From Mesostigma viride (taxonomy: Eukaryota; Streptophyta; Mesostigmatophyceae; Mesostigmatales; Mesostigmataceae): DNA of 64,000 nucleotides. Each line of letters begins with the position of its first letter. The first letter of the stretch is position 1. The stretch covers positions 1-64,000 of the forward strand of contig RPFO01001264.1 of the NCBI GenBank assembly GCA_009746045.1, read 5' to 3'. Both the position numbers and the translations under genes were made by a program. A model generated the notes under the pieces. That model saw only the letters and a program-made list of their open reading frames with translations. It searched no databases and was not told where the DNA came from. Of the stretch, positions 24,252-36,754 are shown piece after piece.

Positions 24252-26070
24252 GCCAGCTCGCCCGGGCTTGGTTGGACGAGGTGGACAGCCTTGAGAGCAC
24301 GTGCTTCGTTGTGAGCACTTGCCTTTCAGCCGTGATTTGCAAACGAGTTCCTTGTCCTGAATTGTAAAGCTCGATTCATGCTCTTTTAAGGAAGTGTATA
24401 ATATTATCCAGATCATGTATATATTTAGATCTAGACCTGAGTTCAAATAACATTTCTTAGAGGGCTGAGATGCGCGAGGTCCAGCATACATGTATATATC
24501 CATGGAGACATGTTACAAACTCAAATGTTTCATTGTACGTACCACTAGCTCGTCGACGGGGGTATCCCATGTAATGTATGATTTATGAATTAATTAATCG
24601 CTTAATTGTACAATTTAAATGGATCATGAACTTGTCAAGTGGCCTAATTTGGTTTATTTGGTTCATCATTTATTGATCTCAATCATTCTTAATTGAATCT
24701 CGAGCAATAGCAATCGTGAAGCAGATCCTAATCATGTGATTCGCATAATGAGAATAGGCAACAAGTGCTACTTTGAGGAATGCGGGGTTGGTCAGGTTAT
24801 TATAGAGCTAGAGCTACAAACGGCACATATACTGCAAACTTTGCGCTCCAGGCATGGAATTTCAAAAGTACCAAAATTGGAGCAGTAGATGTTGGGGACG
24901 CCCAGACGAAACTACCACGGACAAACAGGTCTGCAGGAAAAGAGATGCTCCCCTTATGCTGCCACATTCGCATGAAGTTTTCGCATCCACTCACGGCAAA
25001 CGCCATTCAATCTGCCCATATGTATACCGCCACGGAACAGACCGCAAAAGCATCCAGCAACACAGTGGCAGCATGGGCATGCGTGTTAGTTGTGAGGCAT
25101 GCACACATACCGGAAGCTAGTAAATACCTGGAGGCTTGAACCCTTCGAAGGTCAACATGTCCTCAATTCGTTGGGAGCCATCACAGCTACCGAACAGAAC
25201 AGGGATCCTGAACATTCATGATCTTCCTACGAAATTATTGACTGGATTATCCCATAACAACGCCACAAATGTCCGACCCTCGGTTGCAGTCAAACCCCCC
25301 AACTAGGAAAATACGACAGAAGTATGAAGTTAAGAGACGAAGCACATGTTCTGTTGGCAAAGAATACACTTCTTGCCATAGAATTAGGAGAAAAAGCGCT
25401 TGCGGGCAGACACAACCGCGAGCCTAGCCGGCCTCCTGGCTCTGACCACTAACAGAAAAGTGGGCAGGCGAAATAAGCAGCTTTCTGGGCAGGTAAATGG
25501 TATATTAACTAATCAATTAATTAAACTCGTGCTCCGATTGGGGAGTCACGGAGCATTAACGCCGATGGATGGATGGCATATGGACAGTTAAATGGGCGGT
25601 ACATGGGCAGGAAATGGGCAGGCAAGTGGGGGCACCTGAATGGTCGGACGGACGAAATGGACATTGGGAGAGGGAGGATGGATGGCTGTATGGACCTGAG
25701 CCCCCCGCGAGGATCCAACGCGAAAAAGACTCAGACGGTACGGCCCAAAGGCTAAGTGGGCATATTTGTACCCGGCTTTCACAGTCACTATCAGAGCAGC
25801 TATCTAGCTGAAATATAAGTTACCGCCCTATCAATCACGCCCTATCAATCATATAATTGCCAATGCTGTCACTGTGCTGCAAGCTGGCTAGCTGGGTGGA
25901 ATGAACAGCGTGCGCTTATCGATTACCACCACTGTCACCCTCCTGAGGGCTAGCCAGCCGGACAACGAGTATAGTGAATTGTTGGCGAGCTCTTTGTTAA
26001 ATACCATCGTTGTCACTGCCGTGCAACCTGGCTAGCTGGCTAGCTGGATGTGAAGAACAGCTCGCAATTT
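24252..26070. other. Intergenic region between two convergent genes
   Basis: The transposase-like gene ends at 24251 and the minus-strand chaperone gene ends at 26071. I see no gene between them. The region holds AT-rich sequence, a 50-bp 3' fragment of an ORF1-type retroposon (25505-25556) and several diffuse GGGCAGG-type short repeats. Confidence 0.6.
25505..25556 (-). mobile_element. Severely 5'-truncated retroposon 3' end
   Basis: A TTAACTAATCAATTAATTAA tail is followed by ACTCGTGCTCCGATTGGGGA and a GTCACGGAGCA segment. This matches the 3' ends of the elements at 42282 and 44942. Only about 50 bp remain, then GATGGATGGATGG. Extreme 5' truncation with a retained 3' tail is typical of target-primed reverse transcription. 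Confidence 0.75.
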
Positions 26071-28748
26071 TCACATACCGTCGCTGTCGCTGTCCATAAT
26101 CTGCTGCCGGGAAGGCTTGTTTTTTCTGCGCGCCGGCACCGCCGCCGCCTCCAATTCAACGCCCATCTCAGCATCATCAGCATCATCCTCTCCTCCTCCA
26201 CTGCCGCCACCCTTTCCCCCCTTGCCCTTGGCCTCCCTGGATTCCTTCGCCGAGCCTTCTACTCCCTCCTCCGCCTCCTCTCCGTCGCCCCCCTCATCAT
26301 CACTCTCTTCTCGCTCATCTTCTTCTTCGTCGTCATCGGCACCGCTGGGAGAAGCCACGCGTTCGCTGGCCACTTTCCCTCCTCCCGGTCGTCCCGGCTG
26401 GCTTCCTTTCTTCTTACTGGCTGGTTTTGTCTTTGCTTTGGGTTCGTCCTCCCCGCTGCTGCCGCCCACATCATCTGCACACACACAAGGAACAGCGTCA
26501 CAGCCAGCACATGACAACCAGGCCAAAGGTGAAGAGGTGAGGGATGGCTATACGACCCATATACTCTTACACTCGATGAAGACTCCCAATGTTTAGAAAG
26601 TACGGGTCTCTATTTACCTGCACTAATAGTAGAATTGCAGTGGCAATAAAAGGTAGCACAAAGATTCAGCTAAAATAATAGGGTTGGTTCGGATTTCCCC
26701 TTATCTTAAAGTCGGGTGTAGGAGTGTGCAGCTTAAATCCAGTGGTCATGGCCCAACAAACTGGACGAAGCAATACCATGGGCTCTAGTCGAAACTGAGA
26801 TGTGGACCCACATCTGGGCATCCCAGTCGGCCTGTCAGGGGAAGAGGGTTGGGGAGGAGGGCCAAGGGGGCAGGTTGGTTGACGTGTATGTGTGTGCATG
26901 TGTATGTGTATGTGTGTGCACGTGTGCGTTTGTTTGCGTGTGTGTGTGCATGTGTATGTGTATGTGTGTGTATGTGTGTGCACGTGTGCGTTTGTTTGTG
27001 TGAGTGTGCGTGTGTGTGCATGTGCATGTGCATGTGTATGTGTATGTGTATGTGTGTATGTGTGTGCACGTGTGCGTTTGTTTGTGTGAGTGTGTGTGTG
27101 TGTGTGCGCACGTGTTTTTATTTTATTTTTATTTATTTATTTATTTATGTATTTTCCTTTGTGTGTATGTGTGTGTGTGCACGTGTGTCCGTGGAAGTTG
27201 TGGGTGGGTGGGTGGGTGGGTTGGGAGGATGGGTGGCACCACGAATGCTATGCTCCAGTACGCATTCCTGAGCACATTGCACAACCAGCTGGGCTGCAGC
27301 CAACCAACACAGCAGCTTTGTGGAGCCTACCATGTCTAGAGGGGCGTTGATACCCTTTGGAGGGCTGTCCTGTGACTTGAGGCTTGTCTAATTTTACACG
27401 CCCATACCAACACAGGGTGGCTGGTACACTGAACGTCGCCAGCACAAACTTCGACCATAACCGTCACCAGCAGCAAACTCACCACCCTCCTCGTCCTCCT
27501 CCTCCTCCTCCTCCTCCTCCTCCTCCTCCTCCTCGCTGGGCACCTTGGCCCCTTTCCCCCCCCGCCCCCGCTTCTTGGCCGGCGTGTCATCATCCCCACT
27601 GATCTCCCCACTGCCAGACCAATCCTCACTACTTTCCACCGACACCTCCACGTCGGAAGACCCTGAGGAAGACCGGTCCTCGCTCTCCTCCTCCTCTTCA
27701 TCCTCTGCCAGGGACGTCCCTGCGCCGTCCGTGCCGGATCCCGCCGCGAGCCGAGCCCGCTTGACACCCTTCAGCGCGCCTCCATCCTTCTTCCCGCTGC
27801 CACCGCTGCCGCTGCTGCTGGTGGCCCCAAACAGGCTCTTGTTGAGAATGCTCGCTGCGCCGCCCCCTCGCGTCCGGCGGGGCCCCTGGAGGATCTGCGC
27901 AGGGTTGATCCCCTCCAGATCCTTTTCGGTCTCCTTGCGGCGATGATAGCTCTGCACCTCTGCAACGTTCCATGGCCAGGCGCGGACCCATTTTCACGGC
28001 AGCGTGTGCGGAAGCAGCGTTACAACCAGGCCAGGCCAGCTTGAGCCAGGCCAGATGGAGCCAGGCACTTTGATGCAAGTCCGGTGGCAATGTAAGAGTT
28101 GGCCACCATATAACGGAGGGTGCGGCAAGTCCCCGAACTTCATGCTATCCACCGCAGGGACATCATCAGGGGGGTGGTATAAAGCGCGATCCGCTAGATA
28201 GGGGTGTCACAGCGCTGTAGTTGGCGCCAGTGTGAGCTAGTATGGCAATACGGCAATACGGCAATACCCCCCCCCCCCCCCCCCCCCCCCGTATTGTACA
28301 ATACGGCATATTTACCATGTAATACAGCGTATTTGCTCACACTGGACTTGGCGCTTTGGCTTGTTGGGATCTAAAGCAACCCACGGCTACACAACGAATG
28401 GCAGGCAACAGCCAGCAACACATGGCAAAACAACTAATCACAGGCAACAGGCAGCAAGACCTCCTGTGTGCTAGTACATGCACTCGTGTGCACCTACCCT
28501 TGACCTTTAGGTTATGTGGCATGCCTTAATGACCCAGCCAAAAGTAGACCTACCCTGAATCTTTGGTTTGTGAGTGATGGCTTGGAAGATCCAGCCACAA
28601 ACAGACCTACCCCTGATTTTTGGGTTGTGGGGAATGCCCTCCTGGTCCAGCCAGCGGTACACGGTCGCCAGCGCCTCCGACTTGCTCAGGTCGGGTGACC
28701 GGATCTTCTTCCACAGGGCGGGCGTGAGGAACCTTGGAAATGCATCCA

Positions 28749-28779
<31 letters not shown>

Positions 28780-31700
28780 ATGGTAGACCAAGCAGATTCG
28801 GGAGTTTGGTAGACCAAGCAAATGTGGGGTTCAAGCCCATGCACGCGCGTGGAGAAAATGTGCTGGATTTCAAACAGAACACAAAAAATGCCCCACGCTC
28901 CCCAGCCACCTTCTCAAAAAGCACACAACAAGTGGCGGTAAAGATGAGTGCTTGAGCGGCTTGAGAAAGATCACCGAAAGCCTCAAAAGCAGAGCGGTTT
29001 CAGTAGCAGTCCATTCCCATGAAAAAAATAGCTACGTTGTCAACAGTACAGACTAGCCAAACAGATTTTTCACCGTCCACTGACAAAGGGTGAAAATATT
29101 GTTCAGGTACAGTCATTCACGCTGGGTTGGGTTTGCTGGATGGTTCAGGTCAGCCCAACTGAAGGCGTGAACCCAACTTAAGGCGTGAATGCCGTACTCA
29201 ATTGTACTACTTTTAACTAAACATACAAAAATACGCATCTGAACTGATTTTGAACTAAGGATGACGAAATCCTAGGCGACCTAGCTGAAGGCGTGAACCC
29301 AAATTAAGGCTTGGATGACTCTAATGGCACCCATGAATTGTATACAGAAGAAAAGGAGTAAACATGGAAGTCAGGGAAAAGAGAGAGGGGCAGATGCAAT
29401 AAACCTAAGGGTGGAGAGCCAGGGGACAAGCACACAAAGCTAGGGCATGGTGAGCAAGGGGAGCGAGCATGGGGTCGGGGCGGGGGGGCCAGAAGACAGG
29501 CAAGGGAGGGTTACGGGGGGGTTGTGGCTCAAAAGAAAAGGGAGCGCAAGCAAGGGGAGGGGAAGAGGGCTGAAGGGAGGATGAGGGGCACTTACTTTAC
29601 TTTGGCTTTCTTGAACACGGCATGGATCTCCTCCACTCGCTCGGGGATGGGCTGGTGGGTAGGGGACGGGCAACAGCATCAGATATGGATGCGACAGCCA
29701 TAGCAGATAGCCATGCGAAAGTACGGTATACCCACAAGGAATGGAGTATGAGTTGAAAATTCCGTCACCGTGACTATGCAAAGATAACCATGAGATGACT
29801 ACACTGATGTAATTCTTTTTTTTGGAAAGCGGTTGCCCACTCCAAAGACCCACTGCTTGGATGCGCGGTGGCCGCGCACATCCCACAAAGGCATTTGGAA
29901 TTTCGCGACACCTCTACTGCAGATGGCAGCACACCCCTAATCCGCATGGCAGCATACCCGGAGCTCCTTGCTGGCTGCTGGCGCCCGCCTCTTCTTGCGC
30001 CAGTCACTCGACCCCTCATCATCGTCCTCACTCCCACTCTCTTCCTTCACCACCTTCTTGGTCTGCTTGGAGCGCACTGCCTGCGTTTTCACCACCTTCT
30101 TGTCCCTCCCCTTGCTCACGGTGGCGGTCTTGGTGGCCTTAGACACCCTTGTGGTGGCCGACTTCTTGACCACCGGCGATGAGGACGGAGACTCTTCCTC
30201 CTCCTCGTCCTCGTCCTCATCTTCCTCCTCTTCCTCCTCGTCACCAGCACTGGGTTCTTCTTCCCCTTTCTCGCCCTCGGGCTCGCCCGCGTCGTCGCCA
30301 CCGTCATCGTCTTTCTTGGCCGGTGGATTCTCGTGGAGGTAATCCACGATGTGCTGCGGCCCGCCACCGCCAATTTTTTTATCATTGAATTAAGCCCGAC
30401 GCAGACACCCAAATGGTCACATGCCACCCGATATGCCACAAGACCAATGGAAAACACACGCGCGCAGAAGAGGAGCTTTGTGAGAAGGAGATATGCAATG
30501 CGTTCTCCCCCGAGGCGCGCACATAAATGAATGAATGCTAGACGTTCGAACGTACAAGCATGCACGCGGGAGCATCCATGCACCCGTGAAGAACTTTACA
30601 ATTATAATTATGTTTATCATTTTGTTTCTTCTTCTTCTTCATCTTGTTTTAATTTTCTTAACAAAAAGAGAGTGAGTGGGTGGGTGGGTGGGTGGGTGGG
30701 TGGGTGGGTGGGTGGGTGGGTGGGTGGGTGGGTGGGTGGGTGGGTGGGTGGGTGGGTGGGTGGGTGGGTGGGTGGGTGGGTGGGTGGGTGGGTGGGTGGG
30801 TGGGTGGGTGGGTGGGTGGGTGGGTGGGTGGGTGGGTGGGTGGGTGGGTGGGTGGGTGGGTGGGTGGATGGGTGGTGGGTGGGTGGGTGGGTGGGTGGGT
30901 GGGTGGGTGGGTGGTGGGTGGTGGGTGGGTGGGTGGGTGGGTGGGTGGGTGGGTGGGTGGGTGGGTGGGTGGGTGGGGCTGCAACGTGGGCAGTCCCATT
31001 CTTACACACACATTGAGGGTGGGGCATAATAATGGGGAAATGCACACACACCACAAGCATGGAAACATATACCTGCAACTCCATGTTTGAAATCCTTCAC
31101 ATTTTAAATCGACAGAAAGGTTGGAATGAGCGGGCGTCTGGAGCTGAAACGACTCAGGTAGGTGGGAGGCCATGCTTGCTAGAAGCGTGCGTTCCAGAAT
31201 TGAGTTTTAGTGAGCAGGACGCACAGCCTAGTTACTGCGGTGGCAAAGCCAGGGCATGGCGAGGACTGCAGGTGGTGAGTAGTGAGGGTGGCCAGCAACA
31301 ACAACACAAAATGCTGGAGAACAGACCTGTGTCAATAAGACAACCTACATGGCTGGTGACGCATGGGCCCTGACATTGAACGGTGTCCTCCATGTGAGCA
31401 CCCAGGCACACACTTGGGTGATGTGACAGCGAAAAGTATAAAACAGGCCACATGCATCGAATGTGCTCATGCTCTGACCACCGCCTTACTCCTGGCTTAT
31501 GGCATAATTAACAAATTAATTGACAATCACGTAGAAGCACGTCACCACCCTGGAGCCATACCAAAAGGCATAGTGGCTTGAGCCAAGGTTGAGCCCTGAT
31601 TATAGCCTTTGTTTCAATGGCTCATCTTCTGATAAGGTTGGCCAGAATCGATGGATTTGATAGCCTGTACATAGACAACATGAACCACAACCGTGCAAAG

Positions 31701-32577
31701 GCTTCGCGTAACCGCACACCACAGAAAGCTCCATCCACATGAAAAGAATTGAAGCTTTATCCCAAGGAATAGGATGAAGCTTTATCCCAAGGAAAAGCAC
31801 CGGACACGCAGCTTCCAAGATGAGAGACCAGGCCGCGCCATGGGGCAGCCCGCCACACACCTCCTGAACCAGCGCCTTGACGACTGCCTTTGACTCTGGC
31901 TCGGACAACGCCCCTGTGTCGAGCCCCATCACGCCCTCCTGCACGGCAAGGCATGTGATAGAGCAAACGGTGTGGCTTGTGCATGCATGAGTGGTGGCAC
32001 CAGCGGCGGCGTAAGGGGTGGCAGGTGCAGCGGCAAAAGGGGTGGCTCAAGCGGGGCCATAGCAAGTGATGTGTTTCCGGGTTGGGGGACAGAAAAGCTG
32101 TGGGGGAGGGTAGTGGTTTCTCGACAGTTGCGAACAAAGTGCGAAAACAAAAAAACATGCTGTAAAGCGAAAACATATGCTGTGAAGGGCTGAAGAAAGA
32201 TCAACAAAGGGGGGGACTCAGTTGAGCCAGTGCAACATAACTATACAGTATACAGTATACCGTATACCGTATGCCGTATACGGTATATGGTAAACGGTAT
32301 ATGGTATACGGTATATGGTATACGGTATATGGTATACGGTATACGGTATACGGTATAGATGTGCATATAGCAGTACTGCAACATAAGCATACGTGAGCCA
32401 GTGCAACACGACTATGTTGGACAGCCCCAACATCACGTACCACACTAAGCTGTGGTCACGACATACAGACTATCGATTCCCGAGCTTGGCAAGGGCCACA
32501 CTTTCCTTCTTAGGTCCAATTGCCCGGACCCAGTCCCCATGCCTGATGTGATGAAAAAACATACACGCACACACACA

Positions 32578-32660
<83 letters not shown>

Positions 32661-34465
32661 TGGGCGGTGCCACCAGGACGGTCTTAAAACATTCCTACTT
32701 GTCCATATTCGCCAGAAGTGTTTTCTCCACACTAGGATGCCTAAAAAAATTCCTACCTGTCCATATTCATCAGCCGTGTTTTCTCCACACGTGGCCAGCT
32801 ATCATGACACGGCCGGTCAAGCAACCCCCAGAACAATTAGGGGGGGGGAATATGGGACTGGTATTTCATACGGGTGCAACCACCCGCGTATTGGCTCACA
32901 GGGGAACTAGCCAATGGCTGTACCGGCTTCCCTAGAAATAAATATCCTTGGGAAAAGGATTCCTGACAAGGACAGAGACAGCATCTGCCAGTGGAGTAGC
33001 TTATGGCCAAACAAAGTGGCTCGTGGCTAATTCAGAACCTTATCAAGTGACAAGAGGTAGTTCCACATCCGTACAATAGCCGTTGCGCGTGCCTCACCAG
33101 GTCTCGCAGCACTCGCGTCCATACCGTGAGGACCGTTGGTCATAACGAATAGCCTATAAACATGAATAGCATGCTGCGCTAGCAACCAACCACAGCCACC
33201 ACCCGTGCCTCACCAGGTCTCGCAGAACCTGCTTGAGTGTCAGGGAGCTGAGCACAGGCAGAGGCACGGAGCAGGGCAAGCAGCACACAGGAGCAGGACA
33301 GCAGCTCTCAAGATCAGGACACCGGCCAGGAGCAGCCATCAACGAAAGAATAGTTTCCCCCCCAAAAAATCAGGACATCCACCGGGAAGAGGACAACTGT
33401 AGGACTAATGATATGTAAAGCTAGGAGCCATGGATGCAAATTACTTAGCTGAAGATTAGCATTACCAATAAGCTTGGATAACCACCAGGAACCAGGGTGG
33501 CAGATAAAAAAGCCTCCAGAAAAAGCCTCCAGAAAAAAAAGATAGCAAGTGGCCTCCAGAGAAACAGCAAGCAGCATCATATGAACATGACTAGCAGCAC
33601 ACATTTCCCTGGCACTGACAGTAGCCAGCAGCTTGTTTAGCAACGGTCTTCGGAATGCAAGACCCAAAAGCGCACAATACCCGCGAGGGTGGCCTCACCC
33701 TTTGACCGCACATTTGCGGTCAGGATTCAGCATGGCCCAACATGGGTTGCGAAATAGGAAACTGCCTGGCAGTAACCACCAGTGGATTACTATCGATTTT
33801 TATATCGAGCAGAATCAAATTATTAAATAAACAATTGTAGATATTGTATATTTGGTAATCTTCGGGGACAGAAAATACAGCACAATCAAACGAAGCCTGG
33901 CATGTCGTAGCAAACATTTCTGCCCTACTCCCAGGCTCCTGCTTCCTTCTGGGGGCCGGGGACGAAGGTGGGAGATGGGGGTGTAGCAGGGGAAGGGCTC
34001 AAAGCAGTTGTGACCGTGGACGGGGAGTCTTTCAACACCAGCACGCCAGGAAGTCAAATCTAGGCATGAAAAAAGAGGGCAGAACCCCACGAGCAATGAT
34101 TGATGGATGCCTGGCAGCGATGTTGCTTAGCTATGTTGCACAAATGCGTTTTGCGGGGGGCAGGCAAGGTGCCGTCATGAGGAAGTGGGTGGAGAACTGG
34201 GGGGTTGAGGATGCTCAGAGTTTGCGTACTGAAGGCAGGCACGCAATCTGTTGATTGCAAGTTATGAGCAGACTGGGAAACGGGCTCCAAAATGACGTCG
34301 CAGCTGCAGCGACGCCTCTAACCAGGGTACTGTGGCAAGCGAGCGTTGTTTTCCGACGTTCGATTGAAAAGCTTTTTCACGTCACCATCTGCGATACCTG
34401 GCATCCTCGCGGTAACTCTCCACGCGCTTTTGAAAAGCGTCTTCGATCGCTTTGGCCGACGCCAT
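26071..34465 (-). CDS. HIRIP3: HIRIP3/CHZ-family histone chaperone (8 exons)
   Basis: Exons in transcript order: 34465-34398, 33247-33214, 31938-31861, 30353-29958, 29651-29596, 28732-28611, 27959-27483 and 26474-26071. They total 1,635 nt, or 544 residues plus TGA, with consistent phases. Residues 1-64 read as a DEK_C-like helical domain ([19 protein letters not shown], then [17 protein letters not shown]). Residues 65-190 are acidic and lysine-rich. Residues 193-280 match the HIRIP3/CHZ region: [15 protein letters not shown], then [18 protein letters not shown], then the hallmark [20 protein letters not shown]. The tail is about 260 residues of Asp/Glu/Ser blocks with basic patches. Known CHZ-family proteins bind H2A-H2B dimers, so a nuclear histone-chaperone role is inferred. 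Introns are 0.3-1.5 kb and full of microsatellites. The last exon could instead splice at GGTATGTG near 26079, so the C-terminus is slightly uncertain. Confidence 0.85.
26885..27225. repeat. Intronic (TG)n-rich and (GGTG)n repeats
   Basis: This is compound TG repeat with TATG and CACG interruptions (26885-27120), a short TTTA tract, then GGTGGGTG (27200-27222). It lies in the last intron of the HIRIP3-like gene. No coding signal is present. Confidence 0.9.
28228..28344. mobile_element. 117-bp hAT-like MITE with poly-C core
   Basis: The ends CAGTGTGAGC and GCTCACACTG are perfect 10-bp inverted repeats. Flanks (TAGTTGGCGC and GACTTGGCGC) agree at 8 of 10 positions, like an eroded 8-10-bp target duplication. 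The interior has three GGCAATAC units, a run of 24 C (28267-28290) and an inverted GTATTGTACAATAC. The CAGTG start and duplication length suggest hAT. It lies in the sixth intron of the HIRIP3-like gene. Confidence 0.65.
28752..28779. repeat. G28 tract (C28 in the transcript) near a splice acceptor
   Basis: 28 consecutive G on the plus strand lie 19 bases upstream (transcript sense) of the exon that starts at 28732. In the pre-mRNA this gives a 28-C tract just before TTTCCAAG, so it probably serves as or extends the polypyrimidine tract. Copy number of such runs is unreliable in raw sequence. Confidence 0.8.
30672..30977. repeat. (GGGT)n intronic microsatellite
   Basis: About 76 tetramers of GGTG/GGGT with four small interruptions between 30868 and 30923. 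It lies in the third intron of the HIRIP3-like gene. On the plus strand every unit has a G-triplet, so G-quadruplexes are possible; the transcript strand is C-rich. Confidence 0.95.
32240..32356. repeat. Palindromic GTATACGG array
   Basis: Repeats of GTATACGG, GTATATGG and close variants run for about 115 bp. Orientation changes near 32270, so the two halves are inverted relative to each other. The flanks share GAGCCAGTGCAACA (32224 and 32396). It lies in the second intron of the HIRIP3-like gene. Confidence 0.8.
32560..32659. repeat. (CA)n microsatellite
   Basis: An almost pure CA dinucleotide run with a few CG interruptions near its left end, in the second intron of the HIRIP3-like gene. 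Confidence 0.95.
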
Positions 34466-35027
34466 TTTTATAACCCGGCTGCGCTTTTTCGAGCTAAAAT
34501 TCGTTTGCCTACTGGTGTGTCTTAGCTAATTCTCCTGCAGCGGTCCACTTCAAGCAGCAATCCTGGCTGGAACACAATTCATATCCTGAGCTGCCGGCTA
34601 GCCCACCAAAAGCGAAGAGCGTCAAGCATGCTTGGAAATCGCGTAGATATGGGGCCTTGTCACTGTCCTCAGTTGTCGCTTCCTTATTACAATGCCTTGC
34701 GTCAACCAGAGCACACCGACCATGCCAAAATATAAATCTGTGCAAGGCTAGGCTACTTACGTCCCGACTCCCGCCACAGGAGAACTCGGCAAGGCACCAG
34801 TGATGCCCGATGTCACCCGCCATCTCGCGCCAAAATTGAAACTTGCGCGATGAGTATACGCCAATCAGTAACAAGATCAACGCTGTTGCCCGGAAAAAGT
34901 TACGTTTGTCCTGGTCGCCCCTCGAATTCTTCCGACTGCCGGGAACTGACTGAAATACTACTGCATCTGGCATCAACATCGCGGGTCGCGGGATCTTTCA
35001 TCTTTGTTGACGAGCTTATAAAATATG
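34466..35027. other. Upstream region of the HIRIP3-like gene
   Basis: These 562 bp lie between the chaperone start codon (34465, minus strand) and the transposon insertion at 35031. A minus-strand frame of 156 codons (34509-34979) has no recognisable content. I see no confident TATA box: TTATAAAA abuts the ATG and is too close to position transcription. The promoter and 5' UTR should be here. Confidence 0.5.
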
Positions 35028-35479
35028 TAAGGCACGACTCACATGAGGCTCGGTGAACTCCGTCGGTGAACTCTTTGTGAACTGGGTCGACGGCCGGGTC
35101 GCCACCGGCGCTTCACCGGCCCTTCACTTCGAGTTCACGCACTCACATGGGTCGCAACGATGTAGTGAACTGCTCGCCGGTGAACTCGTTTGTGAACTGG
35201 CGGAGGCGCGGGAAGACAGCCCAGATTTCGCGGGAAAGGGCGCAAACGTCAAGCAAGTGCATGATGCATCCGGGCATGCTGGCTAATAACATGCACGTCT
35301 TGTCCAGCTGCAAACCACTACCTTCTGCACCACTAATTTGATAAAGTGCTGCAGAAATATGATAAAAACGCGCCGGTGACCTGTCGTGCATGTCGCTTTT
35401 CCAGCTACCTGTCTGCGTTCGAACGCAGACAGGTAGCTTTCTTTGCAAGTTTTTCCAGGTGTTGGTGCCAGTGCTTCTC

Positions 35480-35836
35480 TGTCGATATTGTTTCAAAGCC
35501 GGTTTGTTTATTGGCTGGGGACGACCCCAGAGCCGCCCGCCGTCACATGCACAAAACATGCCATATCTCGCTGGAGGCGTTCGGTTATTTACTGGAGAAA
35601 ATCGGCCCGATCAGCGAGCCGAATCTCCAGACAATGGCGGGCGCGGGCTCCGGTTGGACGTGGTAAGACCCGAGCAAATGCTCATTGGTGCATTAGAGTG
35701 GCTTTCTCATAGCTGCGACTATGGTACCTTGGAGCGTGCATATGGCATCGCTTCAAACACGTGGTCCAAAAATGGGGAACGCCCTGGCATTCTACGAGAA
35801 CTTGAAGATGCTTTCAACAGCAAACAGCAAGCGTAG
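35480..35836 (+). pseudogene. PIF/Harbinger transposase N-terminal fragment
   Basis: The peptide HISLEAFGYLLEKIGPISEP appears in one frame and RPEQMLIGALEWLSH plus YGTLERAYGIASNTW in another. Together they match the helix-turn-helix segment that precedes the DDE domain in PIF/Harbinger transposases. A frameshift separates the two parts near 35640. A partial duplication of the segment starting TCCGGTTGGACG (35649, again at 35838) follows, then the microsatellite block replaces any catalytic domain. Confidence 0.7.
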
Positions 35837-35938
35837 GTTCCGGTTGGACGCCTATGGTAACCTGGACTGTGTATACGTCGTCGCTCCAAACGCAATGCCC
35901 TGCCCACCCATACGTGCATGTGCACGTGTGGCATGTGG

Positions 35939-36754
<816 letters not shown>

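Noticed and set aside
26050-26596. Plus-strand genes opposite the acidic exons (Ser/Pro-rich frames)
   Set aside because: These are antisense shadows of Glu/Asp codons in the chaperone gene. The same applies to plus-strand frames over 54004-63400.
34509-34979. 156-residue minus-strand frame upstream of the chaperone gene
   Set aside because: No homology-like pattern, no splice support, and it sits where the promoter should be.
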